A stretch of 64,000 nucleotides of DNA, taken from Symbiodinium microadriaticum. Taxonomy: Eukaryota > Sar > Dinophyceae > Suessiales > Symbiodiniaceae. This document shows, one piece after another, positions 32,951 through 42,434 of the stretch. A program made the translations under genes and the position numbers. Under the pieces are notes generated by a model, which was given only the letters and a program-made list of their open reading frames with translations, did no database searches and was not told where the DNA came from. Positions within the stretch are counted from its first letter, which is position 1. Each line of letters opens with the position of its first letter. The stretch spans positions 90,988-154,987 of the forward strand of contig LSRX01000331.1 in the NCBI GenBank assembly GCA_001939145.1. Direction: 5' to 3'.

Positions 32951-33036
32951 AGCAGTGTGCGCCAGAGTGGCGCGAAGGCATTGAAGATGCTGCCAAAAAG
33001 CGTCGCCAAAGGGTCAGCGAGATGTTGCGAAATTAA
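32951..33036 (+). CDS. Model W terminal exon with stop
   Basis: Acceptor CCCACGTTACAG. The split codon joins 32754 to give NIEEQCAPEWREGIEDAAKK, then RRQRVSEMLRN and TAA at 33034-33036. A basic, helical C-terminus. Exons 25749-33036 sum to 474 nt (158 codons including stop), an intact frame. Protein family not recognised. Confidence 0.87.
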
Positions 33037-33299
33037 AACGGAAATCCTCTTAGCTTTACAGCACCCCTTGGATTTGAGGAGACATGTCAGTTTGAAGGAC
33101 GGGTCAAACACCGCACTTCTGGGCTTAAAGTTAAATGACATACTCTTGATTTATGAGCCCATGTGAAGGTTCCTCCCAGCGGGCCCAGAATTTACAGGGG
33201 ACTTTATGGCTGAGTTTTAAATTTGCTTGCTACTAGTTACTAGTAGTAGTAGTAGTAGTCAAGTAGCAAAGAAGTGCTAGTGTGTGAGTGCACCCGCAG
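33037..33299. other. 3' flank of model W
   Basis: No exon seen. A short (AGT)n at 33240-33260. Confidence 0.5.
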
Positions 33300-33515
33300 A
33301 CAATATTTGTGCCTGCGAACTGCCGGGATTCTTGGGCACGGCCAGTATGTTTCCCCCAAGTGCTGGCGGGGTCCACGAGCACGGCTAAGATGCTTCTGGT
33401 TTCCCCATGTGGTGGCAGGATTCACCAAGCACTGACGAAGCACTGGTGGCCAACAACCTCCGAACAGCTTATCCCCAAGCATTGGCGGGATTTAGCAGTG
33501 CGGCCAGTTCGCTTC
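33300..33515 (-). repeat. Degenerate tandem repeat of ~45-70 bp units
   Basis: On the minus strand, units start AATCCCGCCA...TGGGG and contain GGCCGTGC. About four units, which also create a repetitive ORF. Confidence 0.6.
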
Positions 33516-33774
33516 CACTGGTACGTAGTATATCCTGGATTCAGGACACAAGCATGATGAAACAGACACTGTGAAGGCCAACCCACAAACTTTATCTTAG
33601 ACCATATAGACCCGAAAGGAACCTTAGGACACAAACCGCAAGATCCTCAGCCCCGTCCGATCATAGGCCCTGAACCTTGAACCCGTAGCCGTAAACCCCT
33701 ACACGCCGTGTGATTATACTCCTCCCTGAATCTTAAACTCCAAAATTCCGACTCCCCACGCCGCGGCTGTGCAG

Positions 33775-33826
33775 ATCTTCGCTGGTCAGCCCAAGCTGGC
33801 GCAGTGCTTCGGCTCTCCATACCCCA
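33775..33826 (+). CDS. Exon abutting a foldback element
   Basis: Acceptor CGGCTGTGCAG and frame IFAGQPKLAQCFGSPYP. Instead of a normal donor, the coding sequence runs straight into the family E palindrome. If the frame continues it hits TAA inside the element. Confidence 0.55.
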
Positions 33827-33927
33827 GAGAACCCAATACCCCTTAATTAAGGAATATGCCTTAAATTATAGGGGCCTTAATATTGTGATTTAAGGTATAT
33901 TCCTTAATTAAGGGGTATTGGGTTCTC
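33827..33927. mobile_element. Foldback element, family E
   Basis: A 101-bp near-perfect palindrome, GAGAACCCAATACCCCTTAA to its inverse complement. CATACC occurs just outside both ends and could be a target duplication. A related degraded copy is at 52929-53012. Confidence 0.85.
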
Positions 33928-34434
33928 TTCATACCGACCCAGAGAGCCAGCCTTCCCGCGACTCAAAGAATATATAGTCCTTAAGAGTTTGAATACGGTG
34001 GTGGCGTATGTTTTAACATATGCATAGGTGTATATGCATTTTATATAAAAGACCTGGGGAATAATATGTTTATAGAACTGCAATAGCATCAATATTGTTC
34101 TTGGGTCGTCGTATATTGGAGCATCTGGGACGCGCTGAAACACAGCTGTTGAGTTCGACCCTCGGCACTATTAACAGTATGGAACATGACAGCAATAATG
34201 ATGATGCATGTGATGGTGCTGTTGGTATGATGATGACCATTACACTTTTGGCTACTACATGTGGCTACTGTTACTATCTTTTGTATTTGAGTACTTTCGT
34301 CATCATTACAGCCATCATTATGTACTGTACCCATGACAAGGGACCTCCAATATCATGTTCGACATTCAGCAAGATATACTCCTGAAGCGACGCGACCTGC
34401 ATGCAGTAAACGCATTCCTCAAGTAAGGGGGCAG
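33928..34434. other. AT-rich stretch, no exon seen
   Basis: ORFs here are short and repeat-like (ATG/GAT-rich). Confidence 0.4.
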
Positions 34435-34551
34435 GCGGGGCTTGGTGTGGCATTGGGGATGCAACCATGGGCGCAGCAGGAAATCCTTGCAATCTCTTTC
34501 CGTTTTCTGGCCATCCAGGGCAGGAAGCAACGAGGTCCCCAGATTGCCTAA
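34435..34551 (+). CDS. Possible terminal exon, 39 codons
   Basis: Acceptor GGGGGCAG. Frame AGLGVALGMQPWAQQEILAI, then SFRFLAIQGRKQ, to TAA. The overlapping minus frame is also open, and the exon is not needed by model X. Confidence 0.35.
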   Translation, partial: AGLGVALGMQPWAQQEILAISFRFLAIQGRKQRGPQIA

Positions 34552-34899
34552 CCCTCTAGAATTCCCGCAGCCTGAGAAGCCCGGGCCCGACCCCCAAGCC
34601 ACAAATCCTGAACCACAAGCATAGGCAGCACAGCTGCATAGTTGATTTCCTGAAAAGCCAAGGCTTATGTCGGCCTTCACGCACGCCTCAGAGGAGAACC
34701 CAAAGTTGGGTTTTCCTGGTCCAGGGGTTTATGGTAGCTTAAACATGCAGATATTTGTAGCCGATATTTGCGGGCTACAGGTAGATCGGCAAACCCTAAC
34801 TAAGACTAGCACCTCCAACCCGGATTGTAAGCCGTAGGGCCTCAGGGTTTAGGGTTTTTGAGGGTTCTCTTAAAAGGGTCCAGGATGTGGGTGTTTTAG

Positions 34900-34981
34900 G
34901 CCAAGGGGGGGCTCTTGTCCACTACCAACACTCCCTCCACCATGCCTGCCTCACCAACCATGCAAACAAGCTCAAAGAGGG
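34900..34981 (+). CDS. Model X first seen exon
   Basis: Acceptor GGGTGTTTTAG and donor GTCCCC. Frame includes ALVHYQHSLHHACLTNHANK then LKEG, His-rich. Enters with a split codon, so an earlier exon exists. Confidence 0.72.
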
Positions 34982-35123
34982 GTCCCCAAGTGGTTTTAGG
35001 TTGGGTTTGGGTTGCAGGCGGTTTGTTTTGAAGCATGGGCTTGTTCTTTGCCATATCGCCCTAGTAAGCCCTGAACCCGCAAGTCCTCTTTGACCCTAGC
35101 GTAAGGAAGCCTTTTTGTGTCAG

Positions 35124-35151
35124 GAGATTGAGTGGAAGAACACCTCGCCGG
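35124..35151 (+). CDS. Model X short exon
   Basis: Strong acceptor GCCTTTTTGTGTCAG, donor GTTTCGC. 28 bp. Phase from 34981 gives RLSGRTPRR; the frame EIEWKNTSPG is also open. Confidence 0.6.
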
Positions 35152-35437
35152 GTTTCGCAAGATTGTTCGTTTATCAAGCTTTTATAGGGTTTTATGCTTA
35201 ATGTAGAGGTCTGCGCAATATCCCCTTATATAGTCCGTATACTGCTTGAGCAGACGAGAAACAACACACAATCTCAAAACATTTCAGGACCCTTTCTAAG
35301 TATTCAGGGTTCTGGAGTCTATACTTAGTGCTAAGCTGCTAAACACCCTAAACCCTAAGCTTAGGGTGCTAGGGTCCTGTGACAGGACTTGCTACACTTC
35401 TCCTTGCTTTTCTTCGTGCTTTTCCTCAGTTTCGCAG

Positions 35438-35471
35438 CCTCCTCAGTTCAAGTGCTACAGGCAGTTGCCGG
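35438..35471 (+). CDS. Model X short exon
   Basis: Preceded by an excellent pyrimidine tract (CTTGCTTTTCTTCGTGCTTT) ending TTTCGCAG; donor GTTTTGG. In phase it reads PPQFKCYRQLP; SSVQVLQAVA is also open. Confidence 0.6.
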
Positions 35472-35615
35472 GTTTTGGGCGAAAAGCAGCCCGAAACTAC
35501 TTAAACCCCTAAACACCGGCCGTTTCGAGCTTTGGGTTTTGAGGTTCAGGTGCGGCTTGGACGCCGGAGTGCGGATTCAGGGCCCACTGTGGGGCTAGGA
35601 TTGAGGTGTAGGGTT

Positions 35616-35711
35616 TACCCTTAGGCTCCAAAGTAGTTCCTTTTGGGGATTACCTTATAGGATCCTAAATATATGAACCACAAAGAGGAACTACTTTGGA
35701 GCCTATGGGTA
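35616..35711 (-). mobile_element. Family A palindromic element, copy 8
   Basis: Reversed centre, within a model X intron. Confidence 0.95.
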
Positions 35712-36105
35712 GGGTTCAGGGAGGATTTGAGTCGGCATCTTTACAATTCCTCGACATGTTAGGGTTTAGGGTTTGGGGTTTAGTTGGGGTTTAGGGAGGT
35801 TTTTGGTTCTGGCTAGGCGTCCCTGAGCCTCAAAACTCAGGTGTTGAACAGCGGCGAATCCGGAAATCCTAAGCCCAAAACTGTGAGCTCTACACTCCCT
35901 AGATCTTGCAACCCTTGAACGCGTATAAGGGTTATGAGTTCTGAGCCGACTTTCAAGTTGAGGAAGGTGTGCGTCTGTGCACCTGTAGCTCTACCTATAT
36001 AACCAGTTTACCAAGCTCCCGTAGTATCACAAAGCCCTGAACCCTAAAGTCTAAGCCGTGATCTCCTGAGCCCTGAAAGCCCCGTAGGGCACTGACCCGA
36101 ACCAG

Positions 36106-36175
36106 TCGAGGCCATCGGCGGCTTCATGATCTGGGGAATGGTCATGGAAGAGTGGCCTCACACTTGGAATTCAGG
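36106..36175 (+). CDS. Model X exon
   Basis: Acceptor CCGAACCAG, donor GTCGTT. Frame EAIGGFMIWGMVMEEWPHTW then NS, with three Trp in 24 residues. Joins in phase to both neighbours. Confidence 0.78.
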
Positions 36176-36359
36176 GTCGTTAACACTCAAATCCCTGAAC
36201 CTTAAACCCCATGTCTACCCCTAACTCCGAACTCCTTGACCCCAACCCCCAAGCCTAATTCGGATTGTGGATCAAAGGGGTCGGGGCTGAGGGACGAGAG
36301 TCTGTATGGAAGGTTTGGAGTTTGGCGGTTAGGTCTCGTGAAGGTTCAGGAGTTGATCG

Positions 36360-36540
36360 TCAAACCCTAAACCCTTAACCCTAAACCTGAAACCCTAAAC
36401 CCTGAAGCCCTAAACCCTAAAACCCTAAAACCCTGAAACCCTTATCCCTAAACCCTAAACCCTTAACTGGTTCAAAGTGCAGAGTTTAAGGCAGACCATA
36501 AACCCTAAACCCTAGACCCTAAACCCCTAACCCTAACCCT
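36360..36540 (-). repeat. CCCTAAA telomere-like array
   Basis: Intronic array. In this intron the CCCTAAA block precedes the TTTAGGG block, an exception to the usual order. Confidence 0.95.
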
Positions 36541-36547
36541 TACCCTC

Positions 36548-36622
36548 AAAGGACTCACATTTTAAGGCTTTTGGGCCCAAAGACCCTGTTATATGAGGCT
36601 TTTGGGCTATTTTGATGCTAAG
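36548..36622. repeat. Dispersed 75-bp repeat, family I copy 1
   Basis: GGACTCACATTTTAAGGCTT...TTTGATGCTAAG. Nearly identical to 52499-52571, with GGCTTTTGGGC twice inside each copy. Confidence 0.9.
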
Positions 36623-36719
36623 GGTAAACCCTAAACCCTACTGAGGTCTACGCCTGGCAAGGCCTGGGCTGCGGTGTTCGTCCGACCTCTGGGCCTGAAG
36701 TGGGGCATCTTCTGGGGGT

Positions 36720-37075
36720 TTATATAGGGCTTAGGGTTCAGGGTTTAGGCTTAGGGTTTAGGGTGTAGGGTTTTAGTGTTTAGGGCTTTAGGGTTTTAGG
36801 GTGCAGGGTTTTAGGGTTTAGGCTTGGGGTTTTAGGGTTTAGGGTGCAGGGTTTTAGGGTTTTAGGGCTTAGGGTTTAGGGTTTTAGGGTTTAGGGTTTG
36901 GGGTTTAGGGCTTAGGGTTTAAGGTTTGGGGTTTAGGGCTTAGGGTTTTAGGGTTTGGGGTTTGGGGTTTAGGTTTTTAGGGTTTAGGGTTTTAGGGTTT
37001 AGGGTTTAGGGTTTAGGGTTTTAGGGTTTAGGGTGCAGGGTTTAGAGTTTAAGGTGCAGGGTTTAGGGTTTAGGG
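36720..37075 (+). repeat. TTTAGGG telomere-like array, 350 bp
   Basis: One of the longest arrays, mixed with TTTTAGGG and TTTAGGGC units. Confidence 0.97.
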
Positions 37076-37149
37076 TTGCCCTAACCCCAAGATCTAACTG
37101 AGATCTGCGCTGTACATTTAAAGTCTTAACCCAACAGCCGCACATGCAG

Positions 37150-37265
37150 CCTTCGCCAGGCTTTAAACAGCACGCTGCGTGCGCTGCTGGGCAATGTCAA
37201 CCTGTCGGAGATGTTCTTTTACTCGCAGTTCGGGACTGCGGTGCCCCGGGCGCGCTTGTCCTTCA
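37150..37265 (+). CDS. Model X exon, 38 codons
   Basis: Acceptor CGCACATGCAG and donor GTATTC. Frame LRQALNSTLRALLGNVNLSE then MFFYSQFGTAVPRARLSF. Highly protein-like, with split codons at both ends that fit 36175 and 37897. Confidence 0.9.
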
Positions 37266-37499
37266 GTATTCATGATCTTGTTCTGCATTTCCAGTCCCTG
37301 GGTCCCCAAGCTACAACCCTAGAGGCAAAACGCTGCAAACCAGGAAAAAGCCTGAGAAGCAACTTTAAAGTTAGCATGGTTTCAGACCCCTCGATCTTCA
37401 CTCACTTTCCAAGACTAGAAAGGCGACTTTAACAGTAAGATCCAACGTCCTCACCTGCCAGAGAAGCATCACTAAGTAGCAAGTCTGCATCGTAGATGT

Positions 37500-37596
37500 G
37501 GGTAGTTCTCTAAATTAGGGTCCCTTTTGAGGCTCCTTTTAATAAGGGGGCCGTACTATATTGGGGGCCCAAAAGGGACCCTAATTTAGAGAACCC
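37500..37596. mobile_element. Family B palindromic element, copy 3
   Basis: Left GGGTAGTTCTCTAAATTAGG; the right arm CCTAATTTAGAGAAC runs directly into the truncated left arm of family A copy 9. Confidence 0.9.
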
Positions 37597-37681
37597 CATA
37601 GTGGTTCCTTTTTGTGGTTCATATTCAGGATCCTATAATTAAGGTAGCCCCAAAAAGGAACTACGTTGGAGCCTATGGGTA
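37593..37681 (+). mobile_element. Family A element, copy 9, 5' truncated
   Basis: The left arm lacks its first bases where it meets family B; the right arm GGAACTACGTTGGAGCCTAT is complete. Nested or adjacent insertion. Confidence 0.88.
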
Positions 37682-37743
37682 GAGGCCGCAAAACGAGGCT
37701 TCACTGTTAAAGCATCAACTTAACCCGTACTCCTCAAATTAAG

Positions 37744-37852
37744 CCCTAAGGGTCCAAGTACCTAATAATCATATACTCTTCTGAATACTAACCTACAAAA
37801 CTACTATCCGTAACCCAGGTACATGATTATTAGGTCCTTTGGACCCTTAGGG
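37744..37852. mobile_element. Foldback element, family H
   Basis: CCCTAAGGGTCCAAGTACCT...and inverse CCTTTGGACCCTTAGGG; inner arms TAATAATCAT/ATGATTATTA. Confidence 0.85.
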
Positions 37853-37896
37853 TAATAAAGCCCTAAGCCCAAATCCAAAACCCTCTGGTTCCCCAG

Positions 37897-38048
37897 AAGC
37901 CGAACGCCGGCTGTTCTGTACAAAGGAGTTTCAAGAGCAGTACCCCCTTGTCCAAAAAGAGACTTCGCCAGGTGTGGTACAGCGCTTTCTTCGTCTCCAT
38001 GCTGATCATCACGCTGAATCTCTTGGTGCTTCGATTCGAATTTCAGAG
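37897..38048 (+). CDS. Model X exon, 50 codons
   Basis: Excellent acceptor CCCTCTGGTTCCCCAG and heptamer-like donor GTTTAGGC. Frame AERRLFCTKEFQEQYPLVQK, ETSPGVVQRFLRLHADHH and AESLGASIRISE. Split codon AAA is completed from 37265; exits in phase 0. A competing hydrophobic frame is open only in part. Confidence 0.92.
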
Positions 38049-38364
38049 GTTTAGGCTTTGGAGTTCAGAAGCCTGGGGGGGGGGGGGGGGTGTTGCTTTA
38101 ATTACTTGGTCAGGCAACGGGTTTTTCAGGTTTGTTGGGGCCGCTGGGACAAGCCATCCACCTCGATGTGAGAAAAGCTGAGTACGACCACTCCACTCTA
38201 GCCACACCCTAACTTGAGGAGTCAGTTCGCGGCAGACTACCTCCAACGCATCATCTCGATCATCATCACCAGCGTCTTCCATCATCACCGTCATCGTCGC
38301 CATTGTGGTCATCTTGAGCGACACAACATATCATATTTAATCAGCAGCTCTTGGTGACGGGTCG

Positions 38365-38601
38365 TTGATGTCATTGTGGTCTCTCTTGTTACCAACAAAG
38401 CATTTAAGACAACGTGAGAGTTCGGCCCAACTCGACCGGCTAGTCAACGAGGTGGCTATGGTCTATGACCACTACACTATCATCAAGGCGACATCGCGTA
38501 AACCCATAAAAAAAGCCCTGCACCCCGTCATAAAGGCTGCTTTCGGGTCTGTTGGACTGACAGATAAGCAAGAAGTCCAGGTTGTGTGTTTACGGATCTG
38601 A
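38365..38601 (+). other. Coding-like open frame inside a model X intron
   Basis: Frame to a stop at 38601 with SSAQLDRLVNEVAMVYDHYT and KPIKKALHPVIKAAF. Protein-like, but splicing 38048 to 38923 does not require it. May be an alternative terminal exon. Confidence 0.35.
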
Positions 38602-38922
38602 CTGTTTGGCTTGTCCAACTCAGTTCCCTCTTGGCTCTGGTCTTCTTCCGTACTTCGTCAGACAGGCTTGAGGGTTTCGGCGGGTTCCGCATGTAATTAA
38701 CTGGGCAAATCAAGTGCTTACCTGAAGTCAAAACCCTAAATCCTAAACCCTGGGTCCTCGGTAATGCGACAATTGGGAGCCGAGGGCATCAGACGAATGC
38801 AGAAGCTTGAATTGAACCGAGCAAACAAAAACAAAGCTCCACATATTTTTAGTATTTGGGGCTTAGGGTTTAGGGATATTACTAACCCTAAACCCTAAGC
38901 CGTGGCATGATTACTTCTTCAG

Positions 38923-39012
38923 GCCCTTGTTGTCTTAAAGAGGCTGGGCGGGTCGGAGGGTAGAGGGTTTGTGGACAACTGCGGCTCAGCTCCAGATCGG
39001 AAAGCCGCTCGG
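38923..39012 (+). CDS. Model X exon, 30 codons
   Basis: Acceptor TTACTTCTTCAG; donor is the heptamer GTTTAGGG. Frame ALVVLKRLGGSEGRGFVDNC then GSAPDRKAAR, phase 0 to 0. Confidence 0.92.
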
Positions 39013-39120
39013 GTTTAGGGCGCAGGGCTTAGGGTTTAGGGTTTAGGGCTTAGGGTTTAGGGTTTAGGGTTTAGGGCTTAGGCAAATTTTCAAGTTTAAG
39101 TTCTTGGGTGGCTTCTGCAG

Positions 39121-39149
39121 CCATACATCGCTAAGAAGTCGAATCTCTA
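39121..39149 (+). CDS. Model X short exon
   Basis: Acceptor TTCTTGGGTGGCTTCTGCAG, donor GTGTTTCG. In phase: PYIAKKSNL plus two bases. Confidence 0.7.
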
Positions 39150-39248
39150 GTGTTTCGGGCGCATTTTGGGGGGCTTAGAATCTAAGCTTAGGGTGTTAGG
39201 GTTCAGGGTTTAAAGGTTAAAGGCTGAAGCCCTAACCTAAACCGCAAG

Positions 39249-39281
39249 CTCCAAACCCGAAGAACCTTGCGCCGAGACTCT
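39249..39281 (+). CDS. Model X short exon
   Basis: Acceptor AACCGCAAG, heptamer donor GTTTAGGG. In phase: YSKPEEPCAET plus two bases. Confidence 0.6.
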
Positions 39282-39439
39282 GTTTAGGGTTTGTGGTTTA
39301 GGGTGCACCAGCCCAACTCCGAGAACCGAATCGAAACCTTAAGCCCTGAGCCCAAAATTGTGTTCTAGTTACTTACCCTGCGAAAACCACCCGACATTTC
39401 GGAGGCCTGCAAAACACCATAAACTACCCACCCCCCCCT

Positions 39440-39815
39440 CCACTTCAAGAGAGACCCCTAAACCCCAAGCCCCTAAACCCTAAACCCCGAACTAAAACCT
39501 TAAACCCTAAATCCAAACCGCCTAAACCCTAACACTTGAACCGTACACCCTAAATCCAAACCCCAAGCCCTAGCGCTTAAGCCCTAAACCCTAAACCCCA
39601 ACACTTAAACCCTGAACCCTGAATCCAAACCTAAACCCTAACACTTAAACCCTATGACCCTAAACATTATATAACCCTTTAAACAAAAGACCCTAAACCC
39701 TAAACCCTTTGAGCAAAAGACCCTAAACCCTAAACCGTGAACCAAAAAAGACCCTTAACCCGAAACCCTTAAACCAAAAAGACACTAAACCCTAAACCCT
39801 TCAAAAAAAAGACCC
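39440..39815 (-). repeat. CCCTAAA array with AAAGACCCT variants
   Basis: Long degenerate array ending 10 bp before the next exon; includes a higher-order CAAAAGACCCTAAACCC unit. Confidence 0.93.
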
Positions 39816-39824
39816 TGAACCCAG

Positions 39825-39909
39825 ACATGAACCCGTGAAGGCTCGCGCCGGTGCCGTCTCGGGAGTTCTGGATCAGCTGCACTGGGTTGGGAAGGACCTC
39901 TTTCTATGT
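39825..39909 (+). CDS. Model X exon, 28 codons
   Basis: Acceptor CTGAACCCAG; donor GTTGTG (or GTGTTG two bases earlier). Frame HEPVKARAGAVSGVLDQLHW then VGKDLFLC. Followed at 39915 by TTTAGGG units. Confidence 0.78.
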
Positions 39910-39914
39910 GTTGT

Positions 39915-40045
39915 GTTTAGGGTTTAGGGGGTTAGGAATGTTACGATTTTTTTGGGCTTTAGGGTTTTATGGTTTAGGGTTTTAGGGCTCTTAGGATTTT
40001 TAGGGCTTTAGGTTTTAGGGTTTTAGGGTTTAGGGTTTCGGCATT
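39915..40045 (+). repeat. TTTAGGG telomere-like array
   Basis: Inverted partner of 39440-39815 across the exon. Confidence 0.95.
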
Positions 40046-40347
40046 CTGCTGTTACTGTGGGTTCCAAGGTTCATACACCTTGCAAGGTTTTTTTTTAATA
40101 AGTTAGGGCCCCTATCCAGGGAAAACGTGCTTTCCGCTCTGAGAAATCAATGTGATTCTTGGGTCCAGGGGCATGTAGCAAACTTGGGGCAAAGGATGTC
40201 GAAGCGTAGGAGTACATGATTCTGGGTTGGTGGGCTCCGGGCTTTTGACATTTTGACATGGGGATTTAAACCTTGAGTCCTAGAGCCCTTAACCCTTAAA
40301 CGCGAGATCTTTAAGACTACACCCTAAACCTGGAGACATCCAATCAT

Positions 40348-40432
40348 TACCCTTAGGCTCCAAAGTAGCTCCCTTTTTGTGATTCATGTTTAGGATATTA
40401 TAAGCTATATAATCCCCAAAACGAACTGCACT
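40348..40432 (+). mobile_element. Family A element, copy 10, degraded
   Basis: The left arm is intact and the right arm lost. The flanking sequence GAGACATCCAATCAT occurs on both sides (40333 and about 40453). Confidence 0.8.
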
Positions 40433-40515
40433 AAATCCTAAACCTTGAGACTTGAGACATCCAATCATGGAAAGCCCCAAACCTTCACTTTCAGGACTTG
40501 GCTTCCCGGCTAAAG

Positions 40516-40581
40516 GGTATGAGCTGCATGCGGGGAGCCCCAGCTCCTTTGGCCGGTGTCCTTGCGATGTCCGGCAAAGAG
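40516..40581 (+). CDS. Model X exon, 22 codons
   Basis: Acceptor CCCGGCTAAAG, consensus-like donor GTGAGAGG. Frame GMSCMRGAPAPLAGVLAMSG then KE, phase 0 to 0. Another open frame (YELHAGSPSSFGRC) needs the earlier donor choice at 39907. Confidence 0.82.
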
Positions 40582-40823
40582 GTGAGAGGTCTTAGAATCC
40601 TGCGGGGCTTATAGGATTTAGCGCAAAAAAAACTACGTCTAACACGTGAACCTTAAGCCCTAACCTCAAGGCTTCAGACTCAACCCCCTATAAACAAGCC
40701 GCGTGAAGAGGCTTGATGGGTTACATGGGTTGAGGGGTTTGATGTTGGGCTGGGGGTTAACGTGTCGTCAGGCGGCTGCAGGCGCACAGTGAAACCACAT
40801 CATAGACCCTCAACGTGAAACCC

Positions 40824-40918
40824 TACCAATAGGCTCCATAGTAGTTCCTTTTTGTGGTTTATATTTAGAATCCGATAACGTAATCCCAAAAAGGAACTGC
40901 TTGGGGGGCCTATGGGTA
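40824..40918 (+). mobile_element. Family A palindromic element, copy 11
   Basis: Complete copy with a slightly diverged right arm. Confidence 0.93.
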
Positions 40919-41102
40919 GACCCAGAATCTTGAGCTCTACAGCCCTAAACTTTGGACCCTAAACCCTGCACGCTGCTAAACCTTCGTGAGACCGAGAGGC
41001 CACCTCAACCCCCCACCCCCGAACAAAAACACAACTAATGTAGAAGTCGATTATTTACTTACACTATTCATTAGGGTTCCTATCCTAGTTTTGGTACAAT
41101 AT

Positions 41103-41180
41103 GGGTAGTTCTCTAACTTAGGGTCCCTTTTCAAGCCCCCAAAATAGTAGAGCACCATTAAAAAGAAGAGGACCCTAAAA
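41103..41180. mobile_element. Family B element, copy 4, cut off
   Basis: Starts GGGTAGTTCTCTAACTTAGG but stops abruptly at the junction with the 246-bp duplicated block at 41181; the right arm is missing. Confidence 0.88.
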
Positions 41181-41426
41181 GGTGCGATGCTGGTTGCATT
41201 TGGGTTTTTAGGCTTTAGGGTTTAGTCCCCGAGATGTTGGCTGCTTCTTGGGGGTTGTTAGGCTTTAGGGTTTAAGGGTTGGCTTTTGGAGGTCCCTGAA
41301 ATGTTGGTTGCTTTTGGGGGTTTAGGCTTTATAAGCTAAGGGGTGCTTTTGGAGGTCCCTGCGATGTTTTTTTTTGCTTTTTGGGGCTTAGGCTTTAGGG
41401 TTTAAGGGTTTTAGGGTTTAGGGTTT
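41181..41426 (+). repeat. 246-bp exact direct repeat, copy 1
   Basis: Identical to 41835-42080 as far as I can read. Bounded by a truncated family B element on the left and a single N on the right. Either a recent duplication or an assembly artefact. Confidence 0.95.
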
Positions 41427-41427
41427 N
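41427..41427. other. Single N
   Basis: Ambiguous base exactly at the right end of repeat copy 1. Confidence 0.99.
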
Positions 41428-41538
41428 AAGGGATCCTTGAAGGAGTCCGTAAAGGAGCCCTTAAAGGAGCCCTTATGGCACCCTGAAAGGAATCCTTAAT
41501 TAAAGGAGCCCGTAAAAAGGAGCCCTTAAAGAAGCCCT

Positions 41539-41632
41539 TACCCACAGGCCCCTAAGTAGTTCCTCTTTGTGGTTTATATTTAGAAGCCTATAAGGTAATC
41601 TCAAAAACGAACTACTTAGGGGCCTATGGGTA
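41539..41632 (+). mobile_element. Family A palindromic element, copy 12
   Basis: CCCCTAAG subtype with matching CTTAGGGGCC right arm. Confidence 0.95.
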
Positions 41633-41639
41633 AAGCCTA

Positions 41640-41755
41640 AACACTAAACCCTAAAACCCTAAGCCCTAAACCCTAAAACCCTAAAACCCTAAAACCTAAA
41701 ACCTAAAACCCTAAAGCCCTAAACCCTAAAGCCTTAATGAAGCCCTTAAAGCCTT
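41640..41755 (-). repeat. CCCTAAA telomere-like array
   Basis: Ends at the acceptor of the exon at 41764. Confidence 0.95.
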
Positions 41756-41763
41756 AAGCGAAG

Positions 41764-41823
41764 CCGAGGTCGAAGCTGACCTGCTGCTGTCGGCGTGCCG
41801 TGCGCCGAATCCCCGAGCAGAAG
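41764..41823 (+). CDS. Model X exon, frame ambiguous
   Basis: Acceptor AGCGAAG, donor GTGCTTTTG. Two good frames: in phase with 40581 it reads PRSKLTCCCRRAVRRIPEQK; offset it reads EVEADLLLSACRAPNPRAE. The first keeps model X open to 43546. Confidence 0.8.
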
Positions 41824-41834
41824 GTGCTTTTGGA

Positions 41835-42080
41835 GGTGCGATGCTGGTTGCATTTGGGTTTTTAGGCTTTAGGGTTTAGTCCCCGAGATGTTGGCTGCTT
41901 CTTGGGGGTTGTTAGGCTTTAGGGTTTAAGGGTTGGCTTTTGGAGGTCCCTGAAATGTTGGTTGCTTTTGGGGGTTTAGGCTTTATAAGCTAAGGGGTGC
42001 TTTTGGAGGTCCCTGCGATGTTTTTTTTTGCTTTTTGGGGCTTAGGCTTTAGGGTTTAAGGGTTTTAGGGTTTAGGGTTT
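41835..42080 (+). repeat. 246-bp exact direct repeat, copy 2
   Basis: Partner of 41181-41426. It begins 12 bp after the exon donor and is continuous with the TTTAGGG array, so this is probably the original location. Confidence 0.95.
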
Positions 42081-42284
42081 CAGGGTTTAGGGTTTAGGGT
42101 TTTAGGGTTTAGGGTTTTAGGCTTTATAGGGTTTAAGGTTTGCTTTTGCTTTAAGGCCTTCCCTTATTGGTTCTTTTGAGGGCTCTATACAGGCTTCTGT
42201 AGGGTTTTCTCAGAGATCCCTTCATGTAACGCAGCGCTTAAGTAAGTTGCAACCACAATCGCAGAGAGGCTCAGGGCTACGCCC

Positions 42285-42410
42285 TAAACCCCTAAACCCC
42301 TAAACCCGAAACCCGAAACCCTAAAACCCTTAAACCCTAAAACCCTTAAACCCTAAACCCTAAACCCCAAACCCTAAACCCTTAAACCCTAACCCCTCAA
42401 CCTTAAAGCA
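42285..42410 (-). repeat. CCCTAAA telomere-like array
   Basis: Directly before the exon at 42435. Confidence 0.95.
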
Positions 42411-42434
42411 CCTTCCCCAAAGCCGACCTGCCAG

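Noticed and set aside
33827..33927. Rho-independent terminator or bacterial regulatory palindrome
   Set aside because: The arms are about 45 bp, AT-rich, without a U tract, and the context is eukaryotic foldback elements.
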